Positions 34,824 through 44,870 of a stretch of DNA of 64,000 nucleotides are shown piece by piece. The translations under genes and the position numbers were made by a program. The DNA is from Bubalus kerabau. Its lineage: Eukaryota > Chordata > Mammalia > Artiodactyla > Bovidae. The first letter of the stretch is position 1. Each line of letters starts with the position of its first letter. Location: positions 19,621,501 through 19,685,500 of the forward strand of contig NC_073628.1 of the NCBI RefSeq assembly GCF_029407905.1. The letters are read 5' to 3'. The notes under the pieces were generated by a model. The model did not search any database, was not told the DNA's origin, and saw only the letters and a list, made by a program, of their open reading frames with translations.

Positions 34824-35150
34824 GTAAGTGCAGGCCATGTGGGGAAAGCTTTTTAAGATGGTTGCTTTTTGTCTGGCTCTTTGCATGGCCAGGCAGATAA
34901 TATTTTTTTAGGAGGGCAAGCATGGAAACCCCAGCTTATCTGAGAGAGTAATCAAGGGGGATTCACTCACTCTACAGAAATACTCTCATCAAAATGAAAA
35001 TGAATTTATGTGGACCGGGAGGACAAGAATGGTCAGGCAGAAAAACTCAGAGGTTGGTGTGTTAGGAGCTACCACTGGAATTATAATGCATGACAAAGAG
35101 GCTGTGGATTTGACTGATGAATGTTGACTTTAAAAGAAGTTATTGTTTTA

Positions 35151-35362
35151 GGTGAGATCTCAGACGGTAAAGCATCTGTCTGCAATGCAGGACACCCAGG
35201 TTCAATCCCTGGGTTGGGAAGATCCCCTGGAGAAGGAAATGGCAGCCCACTCCAGTATTCTTGCCTGGAAAATCCCATGGACCCAGAGCCTGGTAGGCTA
35301 CCATCCATGGGGTTGCAAAGAGCTGGACACGACTGAGTTACTTCACTTTACTTCACTTCACC
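35151..35362 (+). mobile_element. Bov-tA SINE in the KCNJ1 intron
   Basis: Sense: AGATCTCAGACGGTAAAGCA through CTGGACACGACTGAGTTACT; the extreme 5' head is worn. Confidence 0.92.
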
Positions 35363-36539
35363 CTATGAAGAGCTTTTGGAAACAGCCTGAGCTTCCACAA
35401 ACCTGGGAAAGGGAGAAAGTCCCCAGTGGACAGAAGCAAAATGAGATGAGATGTGTGCAGAGAAAGGGAAGGATTGAGGAAGAAAGAGACCATTTACCTG
35501 ACTGAGTTACTCTTGGGACCATGTACTTGGGACTCTTTGGGGGCTTGAGGTCAATGAATATTGGGTGGGATGAGAGCAGGGCCCTCAGAGAGAGTGAACT
35601 TCTGTCTGCTCTCCTGGTAATATTTTCTTTTATTTATATATATTTGTTTTTTTCTCTTTACCACTTTTACTTGGGATATTCTTGTGTTTTCACATGGTTG
35701 AAGGCCATGGGCAAGACGCAGTAGAATATCACTTTTGTTTAACTTTTATCACTAAGTCGGTTTCGCTTCCTAGTTTGTATGAATAAACACATTTTTGAAG
35801 GGGGATTTTGAAATCTATTTTAGAAACGTGTTTGCATTTGATTAAAAATACCACGAAGACACTGCTAACCACAACAGGCACACCTTGGGAGTGGGGTGGG
35901 CACACCTAGGGGAGGGGGCCGTCTAGTGTTATGACCCCGGGATATTGAGCCGTGTTGGCTCTTTGGGGGAAATCCCTTCAGTGCTGTGCTGTAAAATGGA
36001 AGCTACAATTATGTTTTTAATGAGACCTTTGCCCACAGAGTATTTTGAAGCTCTTAATTCATTCACGGAATGATTCCACTGATGCTCATTGAATAAATAG
36101 TAAGCCCCCATGGTCTGTGCTAACAGCTAGGATAGAGGAGTGAATAAAACATGGTTCTACCTTATGTAGGATTCATTAAGTCACAGTGCTCCGTCCGTCA
36201 GCTTGGGAGCAGGGAAGAAAGTGGGAGACACTGACAGTGACCATCTTACTATTCCCTTTGGGAATCTTGGCATCCCAGGCTTGCGATCCATGGAGAAAGC
36301 GTCTCAGATCTTATGATAGGACTTGACTAAACAGTGCTGAGGAACTCTGTTTCAAGTAATGGTGAGCACAAAATAAGGAAGTTGACCAAAGCTTGTGTTA
36401 AAATGTTCTAGAGAAATCTCACTTTAGAATATAAACAAAGTAATAACTGAGACACAAGTGAAGTAGAGATTCCTCTGACCTGGAAGCAGAGAAACTCATG
36501 TTCTGGTTGTCATCCCACCACTGGTCAGGTTCCTGAATT

Positions 36540-36602
36540 TGTTGTTTTTAATTTTGATTGAATTATAGTTGACTTACAATGTTATGTTCATTTTTGCTAG
36601 GG
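36540..36602 (-). mobile_element. L1 3'-end scrap
   Basis: Antisense: GATTGAATTATAGTTGACTT followed by ACAATGTTATGTTCATTTTT. Confidence 0.6.
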
Positions 36603-36897
36603 TACCTGACTTTGGATATGTCACTGAAATTCTCTCAATTCCTTCATTAGATAAATGAGAGAACTGAATTGGATTATAATTTCTCTAGCTACAAGGTGAT
36701 TTGGGTAATATGTTGTGAAACTTTTCCCCATGGTTATTTATTTCTATATATGAACCAAAAATGTAAATAGTGCATCAAGTTTCTGCTGTCACATATATTC
36801 TCGCTTAGCTTAAGGCTAAATTTATTAAAGAAAAAAGGAGAGTCAGTTTAAAGAATACTATCAAATAAATCAGAGTACAGGTCATAATTTGTTATCA

Positions 36898-37215
36898 TAA
36901 ACATTTTTAAATTTTTATTTTATTGAAGTAGTTGACTTACAATGTTGTGTTAATTTATATTTCACAGAAAAGTAATCCAGTTATACATACATAGATAGAT
37001 AGATAAATAGATGGATTCTTTTTTATTTTCTATGCCATTATGGTTTATCCCAAGATACTGAATAGTTCTCTGTGCTATTCAGTAGGACCTTGCTGCTTAT
37101 CCATCATATATATACTAGTTTGCACCTACTAACCCCAAACTCCCTCTCCATCTTTCCCCCACCTCCCATCCCCTTGGCAACCACAAGTCTGTTCTGTATG
37201 TCTGTGTTATAAGAA
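36898..37215 (-). mobile_element. L1 3'-end fragment 0.3 kb upstream of the KCNJ1 core exon
   Basis: Antisense: AGTTGACTTACAATGTTGTG, GGTTTATCCCAAGATACTGA, CTATTCAGTAGGACCTTGCT, CCCTTGGCAACCACAAGTCT. It includes a GATA-type tetranucleotide run (36985-37013). Confidence 0.85.
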
Positions 37216-37510
37216 ACATTTTTAAGGTTGGGCATGACTAAGGTCAGAAAACACGTGGATATATATTCTCTTAGGTTCCTCTAAATGTCTATCTCCCTGT
37301 AATTAGTTTTCCTCTTTATCTTCAAGCCATATGGTCTTATAGTAGAGAGTTTTTTTTTTTACTGGAAATAGCATTGTGGGATCCAGAATAAAGTTGTCAG
37401 CTTGCCCAAGTGATCAGTCACACAGATTGTACTGAATGGCCTTTTCATAGACAGCTATTCATGTGAGTCACTTAGCTCATTAGTGCAATACACATAATTT
37501 TCTTCCATTT

Positions 37511-37540
37511 TGTCTTTCTTTGATGTGTTTTCAGATCAGT
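37511..37540 (+). promoter_or_regulatory. KCNJ1: 3' splice site of KCNJ1 core exon
   Basis: A T-rich tract leads to TTTTCAG with AG at 37533-37534; a second AG follows at 37538-37539. Only the first leaves the putative ROMK1 exon (ending 34823) in frame with the channel: it adds ATC AGT before GTG TTG. The second would shift the frame after that donor. Because ROMK2 initiates inside this exon, both acceptors still allow ROMK2 translation. Confidence 0.75.
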
Positions 37541-37555
37541 GTGTTGACAGAAAGA

Positions 37556-38674
37556 ATGTTCAAGCATCTTCGGAAATGGTTTGTCACTCGCTTTTTTGGG
37601 CGTTCTCGGCGGAGAGCGAGGCTGGTCTCCAAAGATGGAAGGTGCAACATTGAATTTGGCAACGTGGAGGCACAGTCGAGGCTGATATTCTTTGTGGACA
37701 TATGGACGACCGTGCTGGACCTCAAATGGAGATACAAAATGACCATCTTCATCACAGCCTTCTTGGGCAGCTGGTTCTTCTTTGGCCTCCTCTGGTATGT
37801 GGTTGCCTACATCCACAAAGACCTCCCTGAGTTCCATCCCCCTGCCAACCACACCCCTTGCGTGGAACACATTAATGGTCTGACCTCAGCTTTTCTGTTT
37901 TCTCTGGAAACGCAAGTGACCATTGGCTATGGATTCCGGTGTGTGACGGAGCAGTGCGGCACTGCCATCTTTCTGCTCATCTTCCAGTCTATACTTGGTG
38001 TCATCATCAATTCTTTCATGTGTGGTGCTATTTTAGCCAAGATTTCCAGGCCCAAAAAACGCGCCAAGACCATTACTTTCAGCAAGAACGCAGTGATCAG
38101 CAAGCGGGGTGGGAAGCTTTGTCTCCTGATCCGAGTGGCTAATCTTCGGAAGAGCCTCCTCATCGGCAGTCACATATACGGAAAGCTTCTGAGGACCACC
38201 ATCACTCCTGAAGGAGAGACCATCATTTTGGACCAGATCAATATCAACTTTGTGGTTGACGCAGGGAATGAAAATTTATTCTTCATTTCCCCACTGACGA
38301 TTTACCATGTCATTGATCACACCAGCCCCTTCTTCCACATGGCAGCGGAAACCCTTCCCCAGCAGGACTTTGAACTAGTCGTGTTTTTAGATGGCACGGT
38401 GGAGGCAACCAGTGCCACCTGCCAGGTCCGGACATCCTACGTCCCAGAAGAGGTGCTCTGGGGTTACCGTTTTGCTCCCATAGTGTCCAAGACCAAGGAA
38501 GGGAAATACCGAGTGGACTTCCATAACTTTAGCAAGACTGTGGAAGTGGAGACGCCTCACTGTGCCATGTGCCTTTATAATGAGAAAGACGCTCGAGCCA
38601 AGATGAAAAGAGGCTACGACAACCCCAACTTCGTCTTGTCAGAAGTCAATGAAACAGACGACACCAAAATGTAA
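37556..38674 (+). CDS. KCNJ1: KCNJ1 / ROMK (Kir1.1) core exon, complete ROMK2 reading frame, 372 aa
   Basis: ATP-sensitive inward-rectifier K+ channel Kir1.1; tetrameric, in the apical membrane of thick ascending limb and collecting duct, for K+ recycling and secretion. The 372-residue frame has the same length as mammalian ROMK2 and reads as a near-identical orthologue. Visible in ROMK2 numbering: basic N-terminus with RRARLVS (Ser25, the ROMK1 Ser44 phosphosite); pH-gate Lys61 in WRYKM; TM1 about 62-86; glycosylation sequon N98-H-T; selectivity filter TIGYG 122-126; TM2 about 136-162 with pore Asn152; PIP2-binding RPKKRAK 165-171; a C-terminal cytoplasmic Ig-like domain; the NPNF clathrin/ARH endocytic motif; and a C-terminal TKM PDZ ligand. 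No frameshift or internal stop. The start at 37556 is the ROMK2 initiator with purine at -3; the frame stays open upstream because ROMK1-type transcripts splice in there. Confidence 0.98.
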   Translation: MFKHLRKWFVTRFFGRSRRRARLVSKDGRCNIEFGNVEAQSRLIFFVDIWTTVLDLKWRYKMTIFITAFLGSWFFFGLLWYVVAYIHKDLPEFHPPANHTPCVEHINGLTSAFLFSLETQVTIGYGFRCVTEQCGTAIFLLIFQSILGVIINSFMCGAILAKISRPKKRAKTITFSKNAVISKRGGKLCLLIRVANLRKSLLIGSHIYGKLLRTTITPEGETIILDQININFVVDAGNENLFFISPLTIYHVIDHTSPFFHMAAETLPQQDFELVVFLDGTVEATSATCQVRTSYVPEEVLWGYRFAPIVSKTKEGKYRVDFHNFSKTVEVETPHCAMCLYNEKDARAKMKRGYDNPNFVLSEVNETDDTKM

Positions 38675-38904
38675 CGCTGAGTTTTCCACACGAGTAGAGT
38701 GAAATCTTGAAGATACCTAGTTGACTAGAAACATTATGAAACAATCAACAATTTGGGGTATGACAGTAGGAGGAGAGCCTTTGAAGTCTCACTACACAAA
38801 GCCCCTGAACCCCCAAACCATGATCCTATAAGACACACAGCTCTACACGTTAATTGCATGAGAACGTGAGATGGATTTACAGGAAATTGAAATATGGGAG
38901 CCAT

Positions 38905-39015
38905 GTGCTCAGTTGCTCAGTTGTGTCCAACTCTGTGCAGAGCCCTCCAGGCTTCTCTGTCTATGGGATCTCCCAAAAAAGAGTACTGGTGTGGGCTGCC
39001 ATTCCCTTTTCCAGG
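38905..39015 (-). mobile_element. Bov-tA SINE tail in KCNJ1 3' UTR
   Basis: Antisense: GCTCAGTTGCTCAGTTGTGT to TGCCATTCCCTTTTCCAGG. Exact 11-bp target-site duplication ATGGGAGCCAT at 38894-38904 and 39016-39026. Confidence 0.95.
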
Positions 39016-39938
39016 ATGGGAGCCATAGGTGCTCACATAAACTCTCTAATAGGATTATTTGAAATCATGCAGTGTTGATTGGCACAGACAAAAATGACTG
39101 AAAGCCTCATGGACAGGCCAAATGTGATCTTTTTAAGAGTCTCCCTAAAGCAGTTATGAGCTTTATTGAAGATCAGGGGGAAACTATATTCTTACTTTGA
39201 TTCTACTGATAAGAAAGAAATCACTTTTATTTGAACATTGGCTCTTAAAGGAAAAGTTGCCTCCTGAGTTGGGGGAGATGAACCAATCAATGACAGTGAG
39301 AAAAGACAGATGCCCTGTGAACATTTGTGAAGCTCTGATCTTCTCCAGCTCTGGCTGTTGGAGCTTTTGTATTAGTCTGGGTCATGCTGCTTTCCCAGAG
39401 CAGGGAAGACCCAGTCCATGGACCCCACATCTCTAAGTATCCAATGAGGAGAGGAGCATGGGACACAGCCTGCTCCACGGCATCCCGACATCCTGCAGTG
39501 AAGCCAGGGCTTTGGCCCATGTACTTTTAGACAGAAGCTAAAGCACCACTCTGGGATCTCAATGGACTCTCTCCTGTGAGAAAGGATGCTTGGTTTGAAA
39601 ATAGGTTTGATATTTCTTCCCATTTGTGTTCAATGGGAGAAGGCGCTGGCTTCAAATCTGTTAAAACAGTACTTGCTGATCTTCCAAGAAGGCAATGAGG
39701 AGTCTGACAGTGGAAAGGCAGTTTAGAACAGAAAACACTGCTAACGCTTCTGAGAAAAACATGTCTTATGTTTTTTGCCTGAGGGTTTGTAACTGAAATG
39801 CTGTTTCAAAAGGAGAAGCATGGAAGGGTGGGGAATGGGATGTGACTTCCCCATAAGAAAAGTGCTAGGTCTTCCTGCCTCTGAAAGCCAACACCACATC
39901 TTCCTCAAAGAGACCACTGTGATATCCTTAAATTATGC

Positions 39939-40035
39939 GTGTGTTAGTCGCTCAGTCTGTGTCCAACACTTTGCCACTCCATGGACTGGAGCCCGCCTGG
40001 CTCCTCTGTCCATAGAATTCTCCAGGCAAGAGGAG
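39939..40035 (-). mobile_element. Bov-tA SINE tail in KCNJ1 3' UTR
   Basis: Antisense: GTGTTAGTCGCTCAGTCTGT to AATTCTCCAGGCAAGAGGA. Short copy lacking the tRNA-like head. Confidence 0.9.
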
Positions 40036-40181
40036 TATTTTATTTTGCTCTGAAGGAGGGGATTTAACTGTGAATGTCTTGTTCAGTTCCCCACCCCCCA
40101 CGTTATTTTGAATGTATTCTGGAGAGGACGGTACCCAAAACTGCGTAGGAATCAAAATGTTTTCAGTGTGTTGATTAACAT

Positions 40182-40187
40182 ATTAAA
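40182..40187 (+). terminator. KCNJ1: Candidate KCNJ1 polyadenylation signal ATTAAA
   Basis: ATTAAA is the commonest variant of AATAAA. GT-rich sequence (GTTGTGACGT, then GTGTCAGTCATTGTG) lies 15-50 nt downstream, as expected for a cleavage/CstF region. It is the first acceptable signal I see after the stop codon. Confidence 0.4.
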
Positions 40188-40205
40188 TCTCTGACGTTGT
40201 GACGT

Positions 40206-40969
40206 CCTTTCCCCAAGTGTCAGTCATTGTGCATTAGTGTGAAAGACCAACCAGTGACAGTCTTCTTGGGGAGGGTGGGCTTTCTCCCGGGAGGTGTGAG
40301 GGGTGACCTGTTGTCTTGACTCCAGCGTCCCCAGGACATGACCTCGGGTGCAGACGTGCCCCCTTCCCTAGTGGCCCCTCAAAACTCTCCGTGTGAGTCT
40401 TGGCACAAAGTTGCAGGTACTGATGGCATTGTTTTCCCAGGCCTGGGGTGGAGTTTGTTCAGATGCACACACAGTCTCTGGTCCTTCTGATGAAGACAAG
40501 TGAGGAGTCTGCTAGGGTCAGAGTGGTGCACTTTGTCTGTGGCCATAATGGTGGACCCAACTGGTCCATCACTCCGTGACTGTAAGTGTGTGGCGTTGCC
40601 ATTTAATCTGCTGACAGAGCAAAAGGAAATCAGGTGTAACAAGCTTGAGGAAGCTAGAATTCTCTGCTGACCCATTGCTATGAAGGTTTATGACTCCAGT
40701 GTTTCTATAGATTGGAGGGTCTGTTCTGCTCCTTAGCAGATGCTAGGGGATGCTGGCAGTGAATAGGTGATCAATAGGTCACCGTAGGCGATCCATTCCT
40801 CTTGATAGTTAGAAGAGCAGAACAACCAGAACCTTTGCGAATGACCTTTCTTTCCAGGTTATTTGATGGAAGACTGTCTGCTTCCAAGGACTCCTTCCTT
40901 AGGATTAAGGCATTCTACCACTTGAAGTCTACTTTTTAATGCAAATTCCCATTGAAACTTTTGTTGTGG
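40206..40969. other. Unique intergenic DNA
   Basis: No gene or clear repeat recognised. Confidence 0.4.
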
Positions 40970-41184
40970 TCGTTATTGTTTAGTTGTTAAGTTGTGGCTG
41001 ACTCTTACAACCCCATGGACTGTAGCCCACCAGGCTCCTCTGTCCATGGGATTCTCCAGGCACAAATACTGGAGTGAGAGGCCATTTTCTACTCCAGGGG
41101 ATCTTCCCAACCTAGGGATCGAACCCACAGCTCCTTCCACATTTCTTGCATTGCAGCTGGATTCTTTACTGCTGAGCCACCCTT
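40970..41184 (-). mobile_element. Bov-tA SINE, near full length
   Basis: Antisense: TTTAGTTGTTAAGTTGTGGC to TCTTTACTGCTGAGCCACCC. Confidence 0.92.
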
Positions 41185-41944
41185 GTAATCACATTGACTC
41201 TTTAGCAACTACTTACATGCAGATGAAACAAGCCCCTGAAGGCACTAAGGGGTGGCTGGAACCCCAAGCCAGCCTAAGAATTGTGGACATACGGAGAGAG
41301 AGAGTTATGACAGGCACAGGAGCCCAGTGAGTAAATAAAATGAATAGGAGACAGAATGATCCAGAGGGCCATCTTGCCCATAGTTTAATGCCAGTGTTAA
41401 AGGCATTAAACATTTATTCCAAGGTGGTAGCAGGGTTCCCAGCAAGGCCTGAACATACAGGGACTGCTATTGCTACCGGTGTGCTCTATGGTTCTATTTA
41501 CTGATTTATCCATTTTAAAAGGTGTTCAACATTTCTTAGTCCTTTCGAGAAAAACTGAACCGCATGGTGCATCACCATATTCAAAGTGTTTTATGGGCCG
41601 GGTGGGTGGGGACTGATTCCCCCTGAATGGCCTGCTTAGCTCTGCCGCCCTGTGGTTTTGACTTGCAGAGTCTGATCCTGGTTTAACCTTCCAGGTCTTA
41701 GGGTGGTTCAAGCTCCAATATTTAGAGTTAAGACACGGGGGACTGTCTAAAATTGTATTCTTCAAGAGAGAAAAGGTGGAAGGAGAAGTTCCTCTCCAAG
41801 TTGCCAAATTTAAAGAGCAAGAGGCTTGGCCTGTTTCCATGGACAGCAGAGAACTTCCCTGGTGGATCACGGGGACAGCTGAGGAGGTGTCTTCCTTGGA
41901 GATTTTACATGAAACAGGAGATGGGTCCTCAACAGGGTGACTGT

Positions 41945-42300
41945 CACTAGCGCGGGGTCCCGTCCCCTGTGCTCAGATGATCAGAATGCAAATAAGGCCT
42001 TGGCCCCGCCCCCGGGCCGTTGTCCTCCCCATTCCAGGAAGTGCATGTCAATCAAAGCTTGACAGGGGAGATAGAGCTTTTTATTTTGGAAGCCAGAAGT
42101 TTGAGAACAATGACTGGAATTTCCTCTTTCTGTCCAGCAAGGGCTGTTTGTCACTGGGGAGATAAAAGTCCAGGGGTAGGGAATAAAGGTTATCGGAATT
42201 TGCGCTGCACAGAGCCGCGTGGGGGGCGCCACACGAGGAGGGGTTACGGAGGAAATCTATTTCAATGCCTGTCATTAAGTTTCCATTAAAAGAACATTCA
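41945..42300. promoter_or_regulatory. Motif-dense unique element, candidate enhancer
   Basis: Repeat-free sequence holding an exact octamer ATGCAAAT (41986-41993), a GC box CCCCGCCCC (42004-42012), an ETS-type CCAGGAAGTG (42034-42043) and a PBX/MEIS-type TGTCAATCA (42046-42054). It also has several GATA cores (AGATAG 42069, GATAA 42161, TTATC near 42190). The clustering suggests a regulatory element, possibly for FLI1 or KCNJ1. Function is inference. Confidence 0.4.
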
Positions 42301-42554
42301 GTTAGGAATTCAAAAATAATTTAATCTCCCCAGCCAGATGCACCCAGCTGGACTCCTTGGAGCTGAGCCCTGCAGAGAGGGAGACTTGCAAGGGGGCTGA
42401 GGTTGGGGGGGCGCGAGGCGCGGTGAGGGCGGGTGCGGGTCCTTCCACAACTCCATTCCAAGCAACTTCCACAGCCCTGGGTGTTGTTGAGGCCAGAGCG
42501 TCTTTCAGGCGAGAGAGGAACCCCAAATATGTCTTGTGCTATAGTAGGAGAAGC

Positions 42555-43015
42555 TTAGTACAGGAGCTACTTCCTGAGTTCTTACTATGTCTGGGGTTCC
42601 GTTTAAAGCAGTTTGTACACACTATCTGGTCTTCGCTGGTGGCTCCGATGGAAAAGAGTCTGCCTGCAATGCAGGAGCCCCAGGTTCGATCCTGAGTTGG
42701 GAATATCCCCTGGAGAAGGAAATGGCTACCCACTCCAGTATTCTTGCCTGGGAAATTCCATGGACAGAGGAGCCTGGCAGGCTACAGTCCATGAGGTCTC
42801 AAAGAGTCAGACATGACTGAGCGACTAACACTTACTTACACACTATCTAACTTAAGTTTCCCGATGATCCAGTGAGGTACTATTATTCCCCCTATTTTCC
42901 ACAAGAGGCAGCTCAGGTAAGGAACTTGTCCAGAGTCACTAGCTAGTCAATGGCAGAGCTGAGACCCAAACCCACATCTGTCTTGAAAGCCCATGGGTTT
43001 AAAATCACTCAAGTC
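42555..43015 (+). mobile_element. MIR SINE split by a Bov-tA
   Basis: Sense MIR: GAGTTCTTACTATGTCTGGG before the insertion. After it come GAGGTACTATTATTCCCCCT, GGAACTTGTCCAGAGTCACT and GCAGAGCTGAGACCCAAACC. Confidence 0.85.
42628..42836 (+). mobile_element. Bov-tA SINE with intact target-site duplication
   Basis: Sense: GGTCTTCGCTGGTGGCTCCG to GACTGAGCGACTAACACTTAC. Flanked by exact 12-bp duplications TACACACTATCT at 42616-42627 and 42837-42848. Confidence 0.95.
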
Positions 43016-44317
43016 TACATCCTCTAACGTGGGTCACCCTCTGGGAGGACTCGCCAGGGCTGCCAGACATCTACCTGGATCCAGTGGATAGTCAGCACCC
43101 GTTTCTGGTTCTGTCTCATGCTTTGGGAGAAATCCCACATTGCTTGGCACTGGATTGAGCCCCTGGCCAGTGCTTGACAAGCATCTCTGGACTTGGGTGT
43201 TCTAGGAATAGCAGTATCTCTTAGGTCTACATATACCCCAAGTATCTGTACTAACTACATATATGTTGGTTTATTTCAGTCTGTCAGTAATCCATCATTT
43301 GAGGTAGAAACAGATATTTTCATTTTGATTGATGGGGAAATGGAGCTTTGGATACCCCTGGAAGGCAGTGTTTATATTCCATATTCACCTCTGTGTACCT
43401 ATAGCAGCAACACATTGCCTCACGTGGTCAGTAAGGGGGTTTTGAATCAGTAAATGAATGAATGAATGATTTGCTCAAGACAACATGGGTAACGGTGGCT
43501 TTCATCCTACATCTGTCCAAAGAATTTTTGACCAAGCTACATTATTCATTTGCAGAGGGTCCTTGATAAATGACTTAGCTTCATTGAATCTCAGTTTCCT
43601 TATTAGTAAAAGTGAGCTTTGAAATAGGGTAAGGGGGAGGATTAGATGAAATAATAGATGGAAAAATTTTCTTTGTAAGAAGTAAATGACTACTGATGTG
43701 TATAGTCAGGTAGGAGCGTGGGTTTGAAGCTGGGAGCCCTGGTACCCGGGGTAGTCCCCTGGCCGCCTGATGCTTCATGGGCAAAGGATGCAGAGAGCTG
43801 AGTGGGGCTGTGACAAAGACCAGCGGCCTCCTGAACATGGCACAGGCTATGAGTTGGGGGAATTTGGTACCCTGGACTTCATTTCAACCCAACAGATGTT
43901 TGTTGAGGACCACTTGTGAGTCAGGCACTGGGGATGAGAGTGAGGATGTAAGGATGGTTTCTGTCACGGGGATAAAGGATCCTGAGGGGCTTAAACCAGC
44001 CTGGGGACCAGAGCTAAATGGGAGAAGTGCTGAGTGTGGAGAAAGTTTATTTTTTTGTCTTATGAAACATGCTTATGTTTCCCAAAAATGGTGTTGACGT
44101 TACTGCTAACAATAAGACTATTGATTATGGAACGTATAATTATTGGGAATTATAAAAAAATTCTTTACAATATATCCTACTGGGGATGTACAGTCAGCAA
44201 AGTGCTTGTAAACTCACTCGTGGGAGTTCTTTTCTCTGCGTGACCATGCAACAATCTGACACAGAGTTAGGTCCTTTTGTTCAAGTTTATTTCTATTTAT
44301 TATTGTTGTTATTTAAC
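43016..44317. other. Non-coding DNA with MIR/L2 relics
   Basis: MIR-like stretch about 43280-43540 containing an ATGA run (43447-43468), and an L2-like stretch about 43880-44010 (CAGATGTTTGTTGAGGACCA). No gene recognised. Confidence 0.45.
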
Positions 44318-44428
44318 ATTTTTTGGCTGCATGGTGTGTAGGATCTTAGCCCCCCAAGCAGGGGCGGAACTTTCATCCCCTACATTGGAAGTGCAGAGTC
44401 TCACGCACTGGACTTCCAGGGAAGTCCC
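44318..44428 (-). mobile_element. CHR-type tRNA-derived SINE
   Basis: Antisense: TTTTTTGGCTGCATGGTGTG, ATTGGAAGTGCAGAGTCTCA, ACTTCCAGGGAAGTCCCTG. Confidence 0.85.
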
Positions 44429-44798
44429 TGCCTAAGCTTATTTCTGGAGATGAGAGCTTACGCATTGTTTTCCTCGATGGCTTTAACTGTTTTCTTTGAT
44501 TAATCATGCAAAGACCGGTTCTATGGTTCCAAAATCATGGAACAGGATTTAGAACACTCACTTCTATTCCTGTGGCCTCTCTTTTCCTTGCCTCATATCA
44601 AGCTAACCATTCCTTTTTTTTTTTATTATGCTGCTGTTTCTTTTTGAAAAATATAAGCGGTACACACATATCTATATCCCACTCCCATTCTTAAACAGAA
44701 AGGTAGCATTCTAAAAACACTGTTTACTTAATAATTCATCCTGCAGATTATTGTGTAAGGGCCATTGCTGATAGATAACACCAGCTCCTGTGGGCTCT

Positions 44799-44870
44799 CC
44801 CACCACCGCTCCCCTTCCCCCCACCCCCCTCCCCTCACTCCCCCCTCCTCCCCACCCTCCCCACCACTTG
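44799..44870. repeat. C-rich polypyrimidine tract
   Basis: About 70 nt almost entirely C and T with many C4-C6 runs. The complement carries many G4+ runs able to form G-quadruplexes. Confidence 0.9.

Larger units (their letters stand above)
34824..37534 (+). other. KCNJ1: KCNJ1 last intron (between ROMK1-type leader exon and core exon)
   Basis: This 2.7 kb intron is bounded by GTAAGT and TTTTCAG. It contains one sense Bov-tA SINE (35151-35362), an L2-like relic near 36.05-36.18 kb, and two antisense L1 relics (about 36540-36602 and 36898-37215). A GATA-type tetranucleotide run sits at 36985-37013. The rest is unique AT-rich sequence with no further exon I can recognise. Its existence depends on the leader exon call. 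Confidence 0.7.
38675..40205 (+). other. KCNJ1: Probable KCNJ1 3' UTR
   Basis: This follows the TAA stop and ends shortly after the first plausible polyadenylation hexamer, ATTAAA at 40182, which is followed by GT-rich sequence. A length of about 1.5 kb would be reasonable for ROMK mRNA. It contains two short antisense Bov-tA SINE tails (about 38905-39015 and 39939-40035). The end is inferred from sequence only; a further AATAAA occurs near 41335. Confidence 0.5.
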
